The notes: generated by a model not told the origin, from the letters alone. A DNA stretch of 64,000 bases from Allobosea sp. Root381 (GCF_001429395.1 NZ_LMJT01000004.1:694-64693); one strand, 5' to 3'. Positions 27,531 through 37,184 are shown, numbered from the stretch's first letter. Translations and numbers: made by a program.

Positions 27531-28832
27531 TCAGACTTCGGCCTCATGGACCACGCTGCCGCCGACGAGCGTCGCCATGACGATGCCTTCGAGCCGCGCC
27601 TCGTCGAAGGGCGAGTTCTTGGCGCGCGACTTCAGCTTCGCCTTGTCGACGACATAGGGCGCGTCGAGGTCGAGCAGCATCAGGTCGGCCGGGGCCCCGG
27701 CAGCAAGCCGGCCGCAGCCGAGGCCGAGCAGGTCGGCCGGTCGGGTGGAGAGGGCCGCGAGCAGACCGGGCAACGCGATCTGGCCAGCCTGCACCATGCG
27801 CAGCGAAGCCGACAGCAAGGTCTCGATGCCCAGCGCCCCGTCCGCCGCCTCGGCGAAGGGCTGGCGCTTGGTCTCGACGTCCTGCGGATCGTGATCGGAG
27901 ACGACGACGTCGATGATGCCTTCCGCCAACGCCTCGACCAGGGCGAGCCGCTCCTGCTCGTCGCGCAGCGGCGGCGAGACCTTGCAGAAGGTGCGGTAGT
28001 CGCCGACGTCGTTCTCGTTGAGTGTGAGGTTGTTGATCGACGCGCCGCAGGTGACGCGCAAACCGTCCGCCTTGGCGCGTCGCACCAGTTCGGCCGATTC
28101 GGCGCAGGAGATCATCGCGGCGTGGTAGCGCCCGCCCGTCGCCCGGGCGAGGCGGATGTCGCGCTCGAGCATCAGCGTCTCCGCCTCGCGCGGAATACCG
28201 GGCAGGCCCTTGCGGCTGGCGAACTCTCCCTCATTCATCACGCCGGAGCCGCGCAGGTCGGGATCCTCGACATGGTTCATGATCAGCGCATCGAAATCGC
28301 GCGCATAGATCATCGCCCGGCGCATGATCTGCGGATTGCGCAGGGCCTTGGCGCCGTCCCCGAACGCGACCGCACCGGCTTCCAGCAACAGACCGAATTC
28401 GGTGATCTCCTTGCCGAGCAGCCCCTTGGTCAGGGCGGCGCAGGGCAGGACGTTGACGATCGCCTTGTCGCGGGCGCGACGCCGGATGAAGTCGATGATC
28501 GCGGGATCGTCGATCGGCGGGTCGGTATCGGGGCGGCAGACGATGGTGGTGACGCCACCCGCAGCCGCGGCTTGCGAGCCGGTGCCCAGCGTCTCGCGGA
28601 ACTCGGCGCCCGGCTCGCCGAGGAAGGCACGCATGTCGACGAGACCCGGCGCGACGACGAGCCCGCGCGCATCGATGCGGCGGACGCTCTCGGCTGTCGC
28701 CGGCGCCGCTCCGCCCCACTGGACCGAGGCGATGCTTCCCTCGCGCAAAAGCACGGCGCCCGGCCCCTCCCGCCCGGTGGCGGGATCGACGAGGCGCGCA
28801 TTGACGATCGCGATGTCCTGAAGCTCAGTCAT
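27531..28832 (-). CDS. pyrX: Dihydroorotase-like protein, probably inactive (PyrX/PyrC')
   Basis: Member of the type I dihydroorotase group of amidohydrolases (433 residues). The barrel and typical segments GGVTTIVCRPDTDPP, MNHVEDPDLRGSG and VSDHDPQDVETKR are present. The metal-binding HxH that should follow PGLVD is replaced: residues 66-70 read DMRAF, so R68 and F70 occupy the ligand positions. Such homologues next to pyrB act as non-catalytic partners that hold aspartate carbamoyltransferase trimers together in several proteobacteria. The gene starts 25 bases after pyrB, supporting a joint complex. A catalytic dihydroorotase must then be encoded elsewhere. Lack of activity is inferred from the missing residues. 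Confidence 0.88.
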   Translation of the reverse strand: MTELQDIAIVNARLVDPATGREGPGAVLLREGSIASVQWGGAAPATAESVRRIDARGLVVAPGLVDMRAFLGEPGAEFRETLGTGSQAAAAGGVTTIVCRPDTDPPIDDPAIIDFIRRRARDKAIVNVLPCAALTKGLLGKEITEFGLLLEAGAVAFGDGAKALRNPQIMRRAMIYARDFDALIMNHVEDPDLRGSGVMNEGEFASRKGLPGIPREAETLMLERDIRLARATGGRYHAAMISCAESAELVRRAKADGLRVTCGASINNLTLNENDVGDYRTFCKVSPPLRDEQERLALVEALAEGIIDVVVSDHDPQDVETKRQPFAEAADGALGIETLLSASLRMVQAGQIALPGLLAALSTRPADLLGLGCGRLAAGAPADLMLLDLDAPYVVDKAKLKSRAKNSPFDEARLEGIVMATLVGGSVVHEAEV

Positions 28833-28857
28833 GCCCGGTTTCCGTTACGCCTTCGCC

Positions 28858-29802
28858 TCAGCCGTTCGGCAGGTGCTGCGCCAGCGCGTCGAGCACCGCC
28901 ATCCGGACCGCGACACCCATCTCGACCTGCTCGCGGATCAGCGACTGTGCGCCGTCGGCCACCTCGGACGAAATCTCGACGCCGCGATTCATCGGCCCGG
29001 GATGCATCACCAGCGCGTCCGGCTGGGCGACGTCCAGCTTGTCACGATCGAGCCCCCAGTAGCGGAAATACTCCTTGGGCGACGGCACGAAGGCGCCGTG
29101 CATACGCTCGAACTGGAGGCGCAGCATCATGACGATGTCGGCGCCCTCGAGGCCCTTCTTCATGTCGGTGAAGACCTCGACGCCCATGCGTTCGATGCCG
29201 GCGGGCAGCAGCGTCGAAGGCGCGATCAGCCGCACCTTCGCGCCGAGCGCGTTGAGCAGGATGATGTTCGAGCGGGCGACGCGCGAATGCAGGATGTCGC
29301 CGCAGATCGCGACGGTGAGCCCCGCGATGCGGCCCTTGTTGCGGCGGATCGTGAGTGCGTCGAGCAGCGCCTGGGTCGGGTGCTCATGGGCGCCGTCGCC
29401 GGCATTCACCACCGAGCAGTCGACTTTCCGGGCGAGCAGATTGACCGCGCCGGCGGCGTGATGGCGCACGACGATGATGTCGGGGCGCATCGCGTTCAGC
29501 GTCGCGGCGGTATCAATCAGCGTCTCGCCCTTCTTCACCGAAGACGAGGCGACCGACATGTTCATCACGTCGGCGCCGAGGCGCTTGCCGGCGAGCTCGA
29601 AGGAGGCCTGCGTGCGCGTTGAGGGCTCGAAGAACAGGTTGATCTGGGTGCGGCCGCGCAGCGTCGCGGTCTTTTTCTCGACCTGGCGGGACAGCGCGAC
29701 ATAGGCGTCCGCCCTGTCCAGCAGCGCCTCGATGTCCAAATGGGAGAGCCCCTCGATGCCGAGGAGATGCCGGTGCGGATAGAGCGGTGCTGGCGATGTC
29801 AT
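28858..29802 (-). CDS. pyrB: Aspartate carbamoyltransferase, catalytic subunit
   Basis: Forms N-carbamoyl-L-aspartate from carbamoyl phosphate and aspartate in pyrimidine synthesis. The 314 residues match the family. The carbamoyl-phosphate loop is [19 protein letters not shown] (about 57-75), followed by [25 protein letters not shown] and the aspartate-binding [10 protein letters not shown] with [13 protein letters not shown]. It is the first gene of the pyrB-pyrX pair. No regulatory pyrI gene is present, consistent with an ATCase that uses the PyrX scaffold instead. Confidence 0.96.
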   Translation of the reverse strand: MTSPAPLYPHRHLLGIEGLSHLDIEALLDRADAYVALSRQVEKKTATLRGRTQINLFFEPSTRTQASFELAGKRLGADVMNMSVASSSVKKGETLIDTAATLNAMRPDIIVVRHHAAGAVNLLARKVDCSVVNAGDGAHEHPTQALLDALTIRRNKGRIAGLTVAICGDILHSRVARSNIILLNALGAKVRLIAPSTLLPAGIERMGVEVFTDMKKGLEGADIVMMLRLQFERMHGAFVPSPKEYFRYWGLDRDKLDVAQPDALVMHPGPMNRGVEISSEVADGAQSLIREQVEMGVAVRMAVLDALAQHLPNG

Positions 29803-29955
29803 TTGAAGAGGGGTGTTTAGGCGCGACTCGGGCGCGGCGCAAGCGGCTCAACGCCGTTGTCACCATGCGGCTGCGCCGGATGGCGGATTGCGCGAAACGG
29901 CGCTACCTCTGAGGCGAGCGGCGCGGCCGCCCGACCCCGTCGCGAGGAGCCTGCC

Positions 29956-31086
29956 TTGACCACCGATGCCTTCGTCCCGGCCGCCCACGGCACCCTCTGG
30001 AACACGGTCACGCCGGCAGAAGCCGGCTTCGATGCCACCAAGCTCGACAGCGCCGTCGCCTTCGCCGGGGACCATGAAAGCCCGTGGCCGCGCAGCCTGT
30101 TCTACCCGGACGGCCGCTATGTCGGGAATGTCGAGTGGAACGAGAGCGGCCCCTGGAGTGAGATCGTGGGGCCGGTGCGCGAACGCGGTGGCCCGGCCGG
30201 GCTGGTGCTCAAGGGCGGAAGGATCGTCGCCGAATGGGGCGATACCGACCGCACCGACATGACCTTCTCGATCGCCAAGAGCTATCTCGCGGTGCTGGCC
30301 GGCGTCGCCTTCCAGGACGGGCTGATCCCCGATCTCGACGAGCCCGTCGGCAAGACGGTCGCCGGACCTTTCTTCGAGAGCGCCCATAACGCGCAGATCA
30401 CCTGGCGCCACCTGCTCCAGCAGTCGAGCGAGTGGCAAGGCGAGATCTTCGAGAAATCCGACCAGGTCGATCACAACCGCCAGATCGGCCCCGGCGCCGA
30501 CAACAGCCGCAAGGGCCAGCGGCGGGACATGCACACGCCCGGCAGCTTCTACGAATACAACGACGTCCGCGTGAATCTGCTCGGCTACTGCCTGCTCCAA
30601 CGCTTCCGCCGCCCGCTGCCGGAGGTGCTGCGCGAACGGATCATGGACCCGATCGGCGCTTCGCCGGACTGGCAGTGGCAGGGCTACGAGAACTCCCATG
30701 TCGAGATCGACGGCAAGCGCATGCAGTCTGTGCCCGGCGGCGGGCACTGGGGCGGCGGGCTGTTCATCGGCGCGCGCGATCATGCCCGCTTCGGCCTGCT
30801 GATCGGCCGCAAGGGCGAGTGGGGCGGTCGCTCGCTGCTCTCCGCCGACTGGATCGCGCAGATGGTGACGCCTTCGCCCACGCTCGGCAATTACGGCTAT
30901 CTCTGGTGGCTGAACCGCGCGCCCTCGGCGAAGCCCGGCGTATCGGCAAACGCTTTTTGGGCACTGGGCGCCGGCACCAACGCGATCCTCGTCGACCCGG
31001 AGCACGATCTCGTCGCGGTGCTGCGCTGGATTAACGGCGCGTCCTATGACGGCTTTCTGGCAAAGCTGTATGAGGCGCTTTGCTGA
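29956..31086 (+). CDS. Serine hydrolase of the beta-lactamase/penicillin-binding protein family
   Basis: Class C beta-lactamase-fold hydrolase. I place the start at the TTG at 29956, eight bases after GAGGAG, giving 376 residues; the frame is open upstream to 29857. The nucleophile motif SxxK is SIAK in TFSIAKSYLAVLAG, the second motif is YND (FYEYNDVRVN), and the third resembles WALGAGTNAI. No signal peptide is visible, so it is probably cytosolic. Family members include esterases, amidases and D-aminopeptidases, and I cannot assign a substrate. It diverges from pyrB. A palindromic repeat 14 bases after its stop may end transcription. Confidence 0.88.
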   Translation: MTTDAFVPAAHGTLWNTVTPAEAGFDATKLDSAVAFAGDHESPWPRSLFYPDGRYVGNVEWNESGPWSEIVGPVRERGGPAGLVLKGGRIVAEWGDTDRTDMTFSIAKSYLAVLAGVAFQDGLIPDLDEPVGKTVAGPFFESAHNAQITWRHLLQQSSEWQGEIFEKSDQVDHNRQIGPGADNSRKGQRRDMHTPGSFYEYNDVRVNLLGYCLLQRFRRPLPEVLRERIMDPIGASPDWQWQGYENSHVEIDGKRMQSVPGGGHWGGGLFIGARDHARFGLLIGRKGEWGGRSLLSADWIAQMVTPSPTLGNYGYLWWLNRAPSAKPGVSANAFWALGAGTNAILVDPEHDLVAVLRWINGASYDGFLAKLYEALC

Positions 31087-31487
31087 GCGTGTCTCGTATC
31101 ATTCCCGTGCCGTCATTCCCGGCCTCCGCTTTGCGGCTTGTCCGGAATGACGGCGCGGGAATGACATGCAGTCGAGGAAACGTTGGCACCGTTCGACTCT
31201 GTCTCGGTCGAGGGCGATGTAATTCGCCATTCGACACGAGACGGGCCCCGCCCGGCTTGACGCGCTACCTTGCCCTGCGGTGCCCGCCTTCCTATTTCAG
31301 GCCACGTCCGAGGGATTGTGGCCAAAAGGCCGCCGCCTGCCGCGAAAGCGCAATCGGGGTTTGACACGGCCTGCGGGCTGAACCACTTTCGCGCGCAATT
31401 CCGAACCGCCGGGTCTTTTCCGGTCGCGGAGCCGACCCTCGCGGCCGGTTCCGCGCTCTGCTGAGGCTATTACCGAGACACCGCACC
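31087..31487. other. Gene-free stretch upstream of topA
   Basis: These 401 bases contain the palindromic repeat at 31100-31163 and, about 120 bases before topA, a TTGACA at 31361-31366 that could be a -35 element. I cannot identify a matching -10. I see no convincing gene. Confidence 0.45.
31100..31163. repeat. Dispersed palindromic intergenic repeat (copy 2, short form)
   Basis: 20-base arms (31100-31119 and 31144-31163), one wobble apart, enclose a 24-base loop. The core GCCGTCATTCC/GGAATGACGGC is shared with the copy at 45734. Confidence 0.8.
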
Positions 31488-34175
31488 ATGAAGCTCCTCG
31501 TCGTCGAGTCGCCGGCCAAGGCCAAGACGATCAACAAATATCTCGGCTCCGACTACGAGGTCGTGGCGTCGTTCGGCCATATCCGCGACCTGCCGGCAAA
31601 GGACGGCTCGGTCGACCCCGAGCACGACTTCGCGATGAAGTGGGAGATCGAGGGGCGCGGCGCCAAGCAGGTCTCCGAGATCGTCAAGGCGCTGAAGGGC
31701 GCAGACAAGCTGATCCTCGCGACCGACCCCGACCGCGAGGGCGAGGCAATTTCCTGGCACGTGCTGGAGGCGCTCAACGCCAAGAAGGCGCTTAAGGGCA
31801 TTCCGGTCGAGCGCGTCACCTTCAACGCGGTCACCAAGGACGCGGTGCAGAAGGCGCTGGCCAACCCGCGCAATGTCGACCAGGCGCTGGTCGACGCTTA
31901 TCTCGCCCGCCGCGCGCTCGACTATCTCGTCGGCTTCACGCTCTCGCCGGTGCTCTGGCGCAAGCTGCCGGGCGCTCGCTCGGCCGGCCGCGTGCAGTCA
32001 GTCGCCCTGCGCATCGTCTGCGACCGCGAACGCGAGATCGAGGCCTTCCGGGCCCGTGAATACTGGTCGCTCGTCGCGACGCTGGCCACCGCCGCAGGCG
32101 GCGTCTTCGACGCGCGCCTCGTCGGCGCAGACGGCAAGAAGATCACCCGGCTCGACATCGGCACCGGCGACGAGGCGAAGGCTTTCAAGGAGGCGCTGGA
32201 GAGCGCCGCCTTCAGCGTGGCGAGCGTCGAGGCCAAGCCGGTCAAGCGCCACCCCTACCCGCCCTTCCAGACCTCCACGCTGCAACAGGAGGCCTCTCGC
32301 AAGCTCGGCCTCGCCCCGGCACGCACGATGCAACTGGCGCAGCGACTCTATGAGGGCGTAGACATCGGCGGCGAGACGGTCGGTCTCATTACCTATATGC
32401 GTACCGACGGCGTCGACATGGACGGCTCGGCGATCGCCGCCGCCCGCAGCGTCATCGGCAAGGAGTTCGGCGAGAACTACGTCCCCGGCGTTCCGCGCAA
32501 GTACACCGTCAAGGCGAAGAACGCGCAGGAGGCCCACGAGGCGATCCGCCCGACAGATCTCGGCCGCCTGCCGTCCATGGTCGCACGCCATCTCGAGCCC
32601 GAGCAGGCCCGGCTCTACGAGCTGATCTGGAAGCGCACCATCGCGAGCCAGATGGAATCGGCGTCGCTCGAACGCACCACGGTCGACATCGCGGCCAAGG
32701 TCGGCGGACGCAATCTCGAGCTGCGCGCCACCGGGCAGGTCACACTCTTCGACGGCTTCCTGACGCTCTATCAGGAAAGCCGCGACGACGAGGACGACGA
32801 GGATTCCAAGAAGCTGCCGGCGATGAAGGACGGCGATCCGCTCGAGAAGCGTGCGATCGCCGCCGACCAGCACTTCACCGAGCCGCCGCCGCGCTATTCG
32901 GAAGCCAGCCTCGTCAAGCGCATGGAAGAGCTCGGCATCGGGCGGCCCTCGACCTATGCCGCGACGCTCTCGACGCTGCGCGACCGCGAATATGTCCGCA
33001 TCGAGAAGAAGCGCCTCGTGCCCGAGGACAAGGGCATGCTGGTGACAGCGTTCCTGGAGAGCTTCTTCAAGCGCTATGTCGAGTTCGACTTCACGGCCAA
33101 CCTGGAGGAAAAGCTCGACCAGGTCTCGAATGCCGAGATCGACTGGAAGGTGCTGCTGCGCGAATTCTGGGAGGAGTTCACCAGGTCGATCGGCGACACC
33201 AAGGAGCTGCGCGTCACCGAGGTGCTGGAGGCACTGAACGGCGTGCTCGGCGCCCATGTCTTCCCGCAGCGGGACGACGGTGGCGATCCGCGCTCCTGCC
33301 AGGTCTGCGGCACCGGCACGCTGTCGCTGAAGCTCGGCAAGTTCGGCGCCTTCGTCGGCTGCTCGAACTATCCCGAATGCCGCTATACGCGTCCCCTCAC
33401 CGTCCAGGCGGCCGATGGCGAGGCGACCGCCGAGGGCGGCCAGGGTGCACCGGGCGTGCGCATTCTCGGCAAGGACCCGGTGACGGAAGCTGAGGTCACG
33501 ATCCGCGACGGCCGCTTCGGGCCCTATATCCAGCTCGGCGAGGGCGAGAAGCCGAAGCGCTCCAGCCTGCCCAAGGGCATGAGCCCGGCCAGCGTCGATC
33601 TGGAGAAGGCGCTTGCCTTGCTCTCCCTGCCCAAGGAGGTCGCGAAGCATCCCGAGAGCGGGGAGCCGATCCTGGCCGGCATCGGCCGCTACGGGCCTTA
33701 CGTCCAGCACGGCAAGACCTACGCCAATATCGACAAGGACGACGACATCCTGCAGATCGGCGGCAATCGCGCCATCGACCTGATCGTCGCCAAGGAAAGC
33801 GGCGGCGGTGGTGGGCGCTTCGGGCGCGGCGCGGCCGTGCCAGGCCGCGAGATCGGCGAGCATCCGGGCGGCGGCAAGCTCGTCGTCCGAGCCGGCAAGT
33901 ATGGCCCCTATGTCAACTGGGGCAAGGTCAACGCCACCCTGCCCAAGTCGATAACGCAGGAGGCGATCACGCTCGAGCAGGCGGTCGAGCTGGTCAACGC
34001 CAAGGCGGAGACGAGCGGCACGAAGGGACCCGGAAAGGCCAAGGCGGCGAGCGCCGCGAAGAAGCCTGCCGCCAAGAAGGTCGCGGCCAAGAAGCCGGCG
34101 ACCGGTGCCGCCACGACCAAGCACAAGGCGGCCTCGAAAGCGGCGGCAAAGGAGAAGCAGGCGAAGACGGTCTGA
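31488..34175 (+). CDS. topA: DNA topoisomerase I
   Basis: Type IA topoisomerase that relaxes negative supercoils. The protein has 895 residues. The Toprim domain has VVESPAKAKTINKYLG and the metal site DPDREGEAISW. The nicking tyrosine is Y303 in GLITYMRTDGVDMDG. One four-cysteine zinc finger (CQVCGTG...GCSNYPEC) lies near residues 603-631. It is followed by GRFGPYIQLG and GRYGPYVQHG repeats, and a basic tail of about 45 residues rich in Lys and Ala that is common in alphaproteobacterial TopA and probably binds DNA. In related genomes topA often follows dprA. Here it lies on the opposite strand, beyond the hydrolase. Confidence 0.97.
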   Translation: MKLLVVESPAKAKTINKYLGSDYEVVASFGHIRDLPAKDGSVDPEHDFAMKWEIEGRGAKQVSEIVKALKGADKLILATDPDREGEAISWHVLEALNAKKALKGIPVERVTFNAVTKDAVQKALANPRNVDQALVDAYLARRALDYLVGFTLSPVLWRKLPGARSAGRVQSVALRIVCDREREIEAFRAREYWSLVATLATAAGGVFDARLVGADGKKITRLDIGTGDEAKAFKEALESAAFSVASVEAKPVKRHPYPPFQTSTLQQEASRKLGLAPARTMQLAQRLYEGVDIGGETVGLITYMRTDGVDMDGSAIAAARSVIGKEFGENYVPGVPRKYTVKAKNAQEAHEAIRPTDLGRLPSMVARHLEPEQARLYELIWKRTIASQMESASLERTTVDIAAKVGGRNLELRATGQVTLFDGFLTLYQESRDDEDDEDSKKLPAMKDGDPLEKRAIAADQHFTEPPPRYSEASLVKRMEELGIGRPSTYAATLSTLRDREYVRIEKKRLVPEDKGMLVTAFLESFFKRYVEFDFTANLEEKLDQVSNAEIDWKVLLREFWEEFTRSIGDTKELRVTEVLEALNGVLGAHVFPQRDDGGDPRSCQVCGTGTLSLKLGKFGAFVGCSNYPECRYTRPLTVQAADGEATAEGGQGAPGVRILGKDPVTEAEVTIRDGRFGPYIQLGEGEKPKRSSLPKGMSPASVDLEKALALLSLPKEVAKHPESGEPILAGIGRYGPYVQHGKTYANIDKDDDILQIGGNRAIDLIVAKESGGGGGRFGRGAAVPGREIGEHPGGGKLVVRAGKYGPYVNWGKVNATLPKSITQEAITLEQAVELVNAKAETSGTKGPGKAKAASAAKKPAAKKVAAKKPATGAATTKHKAASKAAAKEKQAKTV

Positions 34176-34265
34176 ATCTGCTATCGTCCAGGGGCGTCGC
34201 GCAAGACCGGCTGCATCGCGGTGGCGCGCCGCCACCTGAGCTGACGATGCTGCGGAGAAGACGTC

Positions 34266-34568
34266 ATGTTGAACGCAGGCCTGATCGCGATCGCAGTGAA
34301 TGCCGGCCTCCTGACCTTCGTCGCCGATGGCCCGCCGCGTTTCGACATCGAAAAGTCCTGTGCCGGACTGACGGCCCGCAACAGCGGCATCGCCCGGCCG
34401 CAGCAGGCCTGTCACGACGACGAGAGCAAGGCGCAGACCGCGCTGGCCGCGAGCTGGGCCAACTATTCTGCTGCCGACCGCAACCGCTGCGTCGAGTCGG
34501 CCAGCCTCGTTGGCGCGCCGAGCTATGTGCAGGTTCTGACCTGCCTCGAGATGACGAAGCCAAAATAG
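34266..34568 (+). CDS. Small exported protein with conserved cysteines, unknown function
   Basis: This 100-residue protein lies about 90 bases after topA. A hydrophobic N-terminus (MLNAGLIAIAVNAGLLTFVA) looks like a signal peptide or anchor. The mature part has the pattern SCAGL...ACHDDESKAQTALAASWANYSAADRNRCVESASLVGAPSYVQVLTCLEM, with four cysteines that could pair in the periplasm. The ending PSYVxxLTCLEM is familiar from short conserved hypothetical proteins of Hyphomicrobiales. Function unknown. Confidence 0.78.
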   Translation: MLNAGLIAIAVNAGLLTFVADGPPRFDIEKSCAGLTARNSGIARPQQACHDDESKAQTALAASWANYSAADRNRCVESASLVGAPSYVQVLTCLEMTKPK

Positions 34569-34632
34569 GCCGTAGACTTGTTGGCAGCTTTCGCGGCAAG
34601 CCACGCCGTCTTTCCGGGGCAGGCGGCAGACA

Positions 34633-34740
34633 TGCCGTCATCCTGGACAAGTGGCGCAGGCCGCGCAGCTTCTGGACCCATCGTAGAGATCTGCGCTCGA
34701 CGATGGGTCCCGGGACGAGCTGCGGTCGCCTAGGATGGCA
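34633..34740. repeat. Dispersed palindromic intergenic repeat (copy 3, degenerate)
   Basis: The inner 11-base arms GGACCCATCGT/ACGATGGGTCC (34674-34684, 34700-34710) are perfect. The outer GTCATCCTGG/CTAGGATGGC arms are decayed. It lies between convergent genes. Confidence 0.7.
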
Positions 34741-34768
34741 GCGCGCTTCCGCGCGAAATCATCCCGTC

Positions 34769-35902
34769 CTAGTTAAGGCTCGCCACGACCACCAGCCGCT
34801 TCACCTCGCCGCGCAGATAGGCCTGCAGGAAGCGGTCATAGTCCTTGAAGGAGACGCAGCCGTTGGAATCGCCGCGAGGGCCGAGCAGGTAGGGGTGGGT
34901 CAGCAGGCCGGCGCGACCATAGATGGCCTTGCTGCCGCCGACAGGGTGCATGCGCAACGCGCGCGTGCCGTGGAAAAGCGCCTCGCGCTCAGTCAGCGTG
35001 TAGGTATGCGGCGGGGTCGCGCCTTTCATCCGAACATGGACGAAGCGCACATCGTCCATCTTGTCGCCGAGGCCCGAATGAGCTTCGAGCCTTTCGCCAT
35101 TCGGCATGTAGACGGTGCGTGCGCTGATATCATAGACCGCCGTTCCCGCCGATGCCGGGCCAGACGCGGGGCCTAAGGACGGGCTGAGCCTGCGGCCACG
35201 CGAACGGTCGACGACGTCGTCTTCCGGTGCGGCATAGGCCATGGCCGGGCCGTTCGGCTGGCGCGGCGCGCCGAACAGCTTCTCGAAGAAGGAGCGATTG
35301 TCCTGCGCCGCGGCGACAGGCGCCGGGGATGCTGCAGCCCTGGCGCGGCGCGTCGGCTGGCGCAGCGGGATGGCAGACTCGGCGGTTGCAGGCAGCTTCA
35401 GTTCGGCCGGGCGGGGTGCCGGCATGGGAAATCCCTTGATCGCCGTGGAAATGGCTTGCGCCGCTCCCGCATCAGCCTCTTCCGACGTCTCGAGCGGGAT
35501 AGTGGCGGAGGCCGCCGGTAAAGGCAGCGCGGGATCAATGGAGGCGATCTGGGCCGCAGGCTCCGGCGCCGTCACCGGCTTCAGAGCCTCGGGCAAGGGC
35601 GTGCGCTGCAGCGCGGCCTGCATCGGCAGGTTCCCGCCAAACGAGCCCGGTGTCGTGCCGAGAATAAAGCCCGGCTTCAGCAGGTCGCCATGCGCCGTCG
35701 CGGATTTTGCCAGGGAGCCGGTGATCTCGACATCGGGCAGAAGCGTCGCGCGGAGCGGGCGCTCTGCCTGCGGCCCGGGCTCAAGCAACACGAATCCGAT
35801 CCCGCAGCCGACAACAATGAGAGCGATCTGGAGAAAGATGTTGTGCGCCACCCGGTAACGGGTGCGTGCAACAAGCCGCCGCCTATGGCCCAATCCCGAC
35901 AT
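34769..35902 (-). CDS. DUF2778 (L,D-transpeptidase-like) membrane-anchored protein
   Basis: The 377-residue protein has a short basic N-terminus, one membrane anchor (about residues 19-41) and a long Pro/Ala-rich linker (about 45-240). The C-terminal DUF2778 domain (about 250-375) has RMHPVGG and the catalytic-type motif GPRGDSNGCVSF, a His/Ser/Cys arrangement resembling L,D-transpeptidases. The domain should face the periplasm, where a peptidoglycan-related activity is plausible. Interbacterial Tlde1 toxins share this domain, but here the anchor and lack of immunity or type VI genes argue for a housekeeping envelope role. Function is inferred. Confidence 0.85.
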   Translation of the reverse strand: MSGLGHRRRLVARTRYRVAHNIFLQIALIVVGCGIGFVLLEPGPQAERPLRATLLPDVEITGSLAKSATAHGDLLKPGFILGTTPGSFGGNLPMQAALQRTPLPEALKPVTAPEPAAQIASIDPALPLPAASATIPLETSEEADAGAAQAISTAIKGFPMPAPRPAELKLPATAESAIPLRQPTRRARAAASPAPVAAAQDNRSFFEKLFGAPRQPNGPAMAYAAPEDDVVDRSRGRRLSPSLGPASGPASAGTAVYDISARTVYMPNGERLEAHSGLGDKMDDVRFVHVRMKGATPPHTYTLTEREALFHGTRALRMHPVGGSKAIYGRAGLLTHPYLLGPRGDSNGCVSFKDYDRFLQAYLRGEVKRLVVVASLN

Positions 35903-36118
35903 CCAGCAACGCTCTCGACTCGACGCAACACTTGCCTACCGCCGGGCCGAAAAGCGGGAAGACCGGCGACCGCAGCTGCATTCGAGTAGAGGGCCGCGTG
36001 GTTAAGGCCGGGTGAATGGATCGCATCGAAGGCGAGAGAATGGCGCGGCGGTGTCGGCTTCCCGATCCGCCGCGCGTCATTTTGGCTTGCTCTCAAGAAC
36101 AGCTGGACACGGCGCGTC

Positions 36119-37066
36119 TTAGAGCGGCTTCAACCCGGCTTCGATCTCGGCTCGCCGGCCCTCGAGGAAGGGCGGCAGCGCCAACTTTTCGCCCATCGTT
36201 TCCGCCGGCTCGTCTGCGGCGAAACCCGGCTCGTCCGTCGCAATCTCGATCAGGATGCCGTTCGGCTCGCGCAGATAGAGCGAGCGGAAATAGAAGCGAT
36301 CGACCGGCCCGCTGTTCGGATAGCCGGCAGCGCGCAGGCGTTCCGCCCAGGCATCATAGTCCGCGAAGGTGGGCGTGCGGAGCGCCAGATGATGGACGCC
36401 GCCCGCTCCTTCCCGCGCCTGCGGCAAGCCGGGTTCGACAGCGACATGCAGTTCGGCCGCCGGGCCGCCCTCTCCGATCTTGAAGACGTGTATGTCACCG
36501 GACGCATGCCCCGCATCGCGATAGCTGCCGATGCGCTCGAGGCCGAGAAGCTGCGTCAGCACCACCTCCGTGCGGTCGAGCTTCGGCACGGAGATGGTCA
36601 CCGGGCCGAGCCCACGGATCTGATGCTCGGCTGGGACTGGGCTCTTTTCCCAGACGACGAAGGGAATATCGCCGCCATCGGCGATCAGCGTCAGGCGCTG
36701 CCCCTCGGGATCCTCGAAATCGACACCGGCGCGGCCGTTGATCTGGCGGATCTCCGTAACCGCGACGCCAGCCTCCGACAGGCGCCCGCGCCACCATTCC
36801 AGCGACGCCTCGTCCGCAACACGCAGCGAGGTACGGCTGATCGAATGCGTACCTCGCCTTGCAGGAGCCGCAGGCCAGTCGAAGAAGGTCAGGTCGCTGC
36901 CGGGCGAGCCGGCGCCGTCGGCGTAAAACAGGTGGTAGGCCGAGGTATCGTCCTGGTTCACGGTCTTCTTGACGAGGCGCATGCCCAGCGTCTCGACATA
37001 GAACCGGCGATTGCCCGGCGCGTCTGCCGAGATCGCCGTGACGTGATGGATGCCTGTGAGCTTCAT
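36119..37066 (-). CDS. VOC-family ring-cleaving dioxygenase (MhqO/PcpA-like)
   Basis: Vicinal-oxygen-chelate enzyme with two beta-alpha-beta modules (about residues 1-135 and 150-275), 315 residues from the ATG at 37066 (AGAGG upstream). The metal ligands appear as the His in TGIHHVTAIS, the second-module His in GGVHHLALRT and the Glu in PNGILIEIATDEPGF. The family cleaves hydroquinones or catechol-like rings with Fe(II). It is induced by quinone stress in Bacillus (MhqO) and acts in chlorophenol breakdown (PcpA). The start six codons upstream at 37081 is possible. A palindrome about 100 bases upstream could be its operator. The substrate is unknown. Confidence 0.88.
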   Translation of the reverse strand: MKLTGIHHVTAISADAPGNRRFYVETLGMRLVKKTVNQDDTSAYHLFYADGAGSPGSDLTFFDWPAAPARRGTHSISRTSLRVADEASLEWWRGRLSEAGVAVTEIRQINGRAGVDFEDPEGQRLTLIADGGDIPFVVWEKSPVPAEHQIRGLGPVTISVPKLDRTEVVLTQLLGLERIGSYRDAGHASGDIHVFKIGEGGPAAELHVAVEPGLPQAREGAGGVHHLALRTPTFADYDAWAERLRAAGYPNSGPVDRFYFRSLYLREPNGILIEIATDEPGFAADEPAETMGEKLALPPFLEGRRAEIEAGLKPL

Positions 37067-37166
37067 CGCTTGCCTCTTCATTTGGCGCCGGCCCAGCGGC
37101 GCGGCTTCTTGGGAGAGAAGATAGCAAGCGGGTTGGGCAATGGAAGACGGGCTCAGCCAAGTATGT

Positions 37167-37184
37167 CATTGCAATGATGCAATG
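37167..37184. promoter_or_regulatory. Short palindrome upstream of the dioxygenase, possible operator
   Basis: Seven-base arms CATTGCA/TGCAATG flank a four-base spacer in the gap before the VOC dioxygenase gene. Spacing and symmetry fit a dimeric regulator site. No regulator gene is adjacent. Confidence 0.4.

Noticed and set aside
31998-34604. Minus-strand open frame of 868 codons over topA
   Set aside because: topA has all catalytic motifs in the other direction. The antisense protein is low-complexity.
34769-35902. Type VI effector toxin of the Tlde1 (DUF2778) type
   Set aside because: There is a membrane anchor and long linker, no immunity gene and no type VI genes nearby. A chromosomal envelope protein is more likely.
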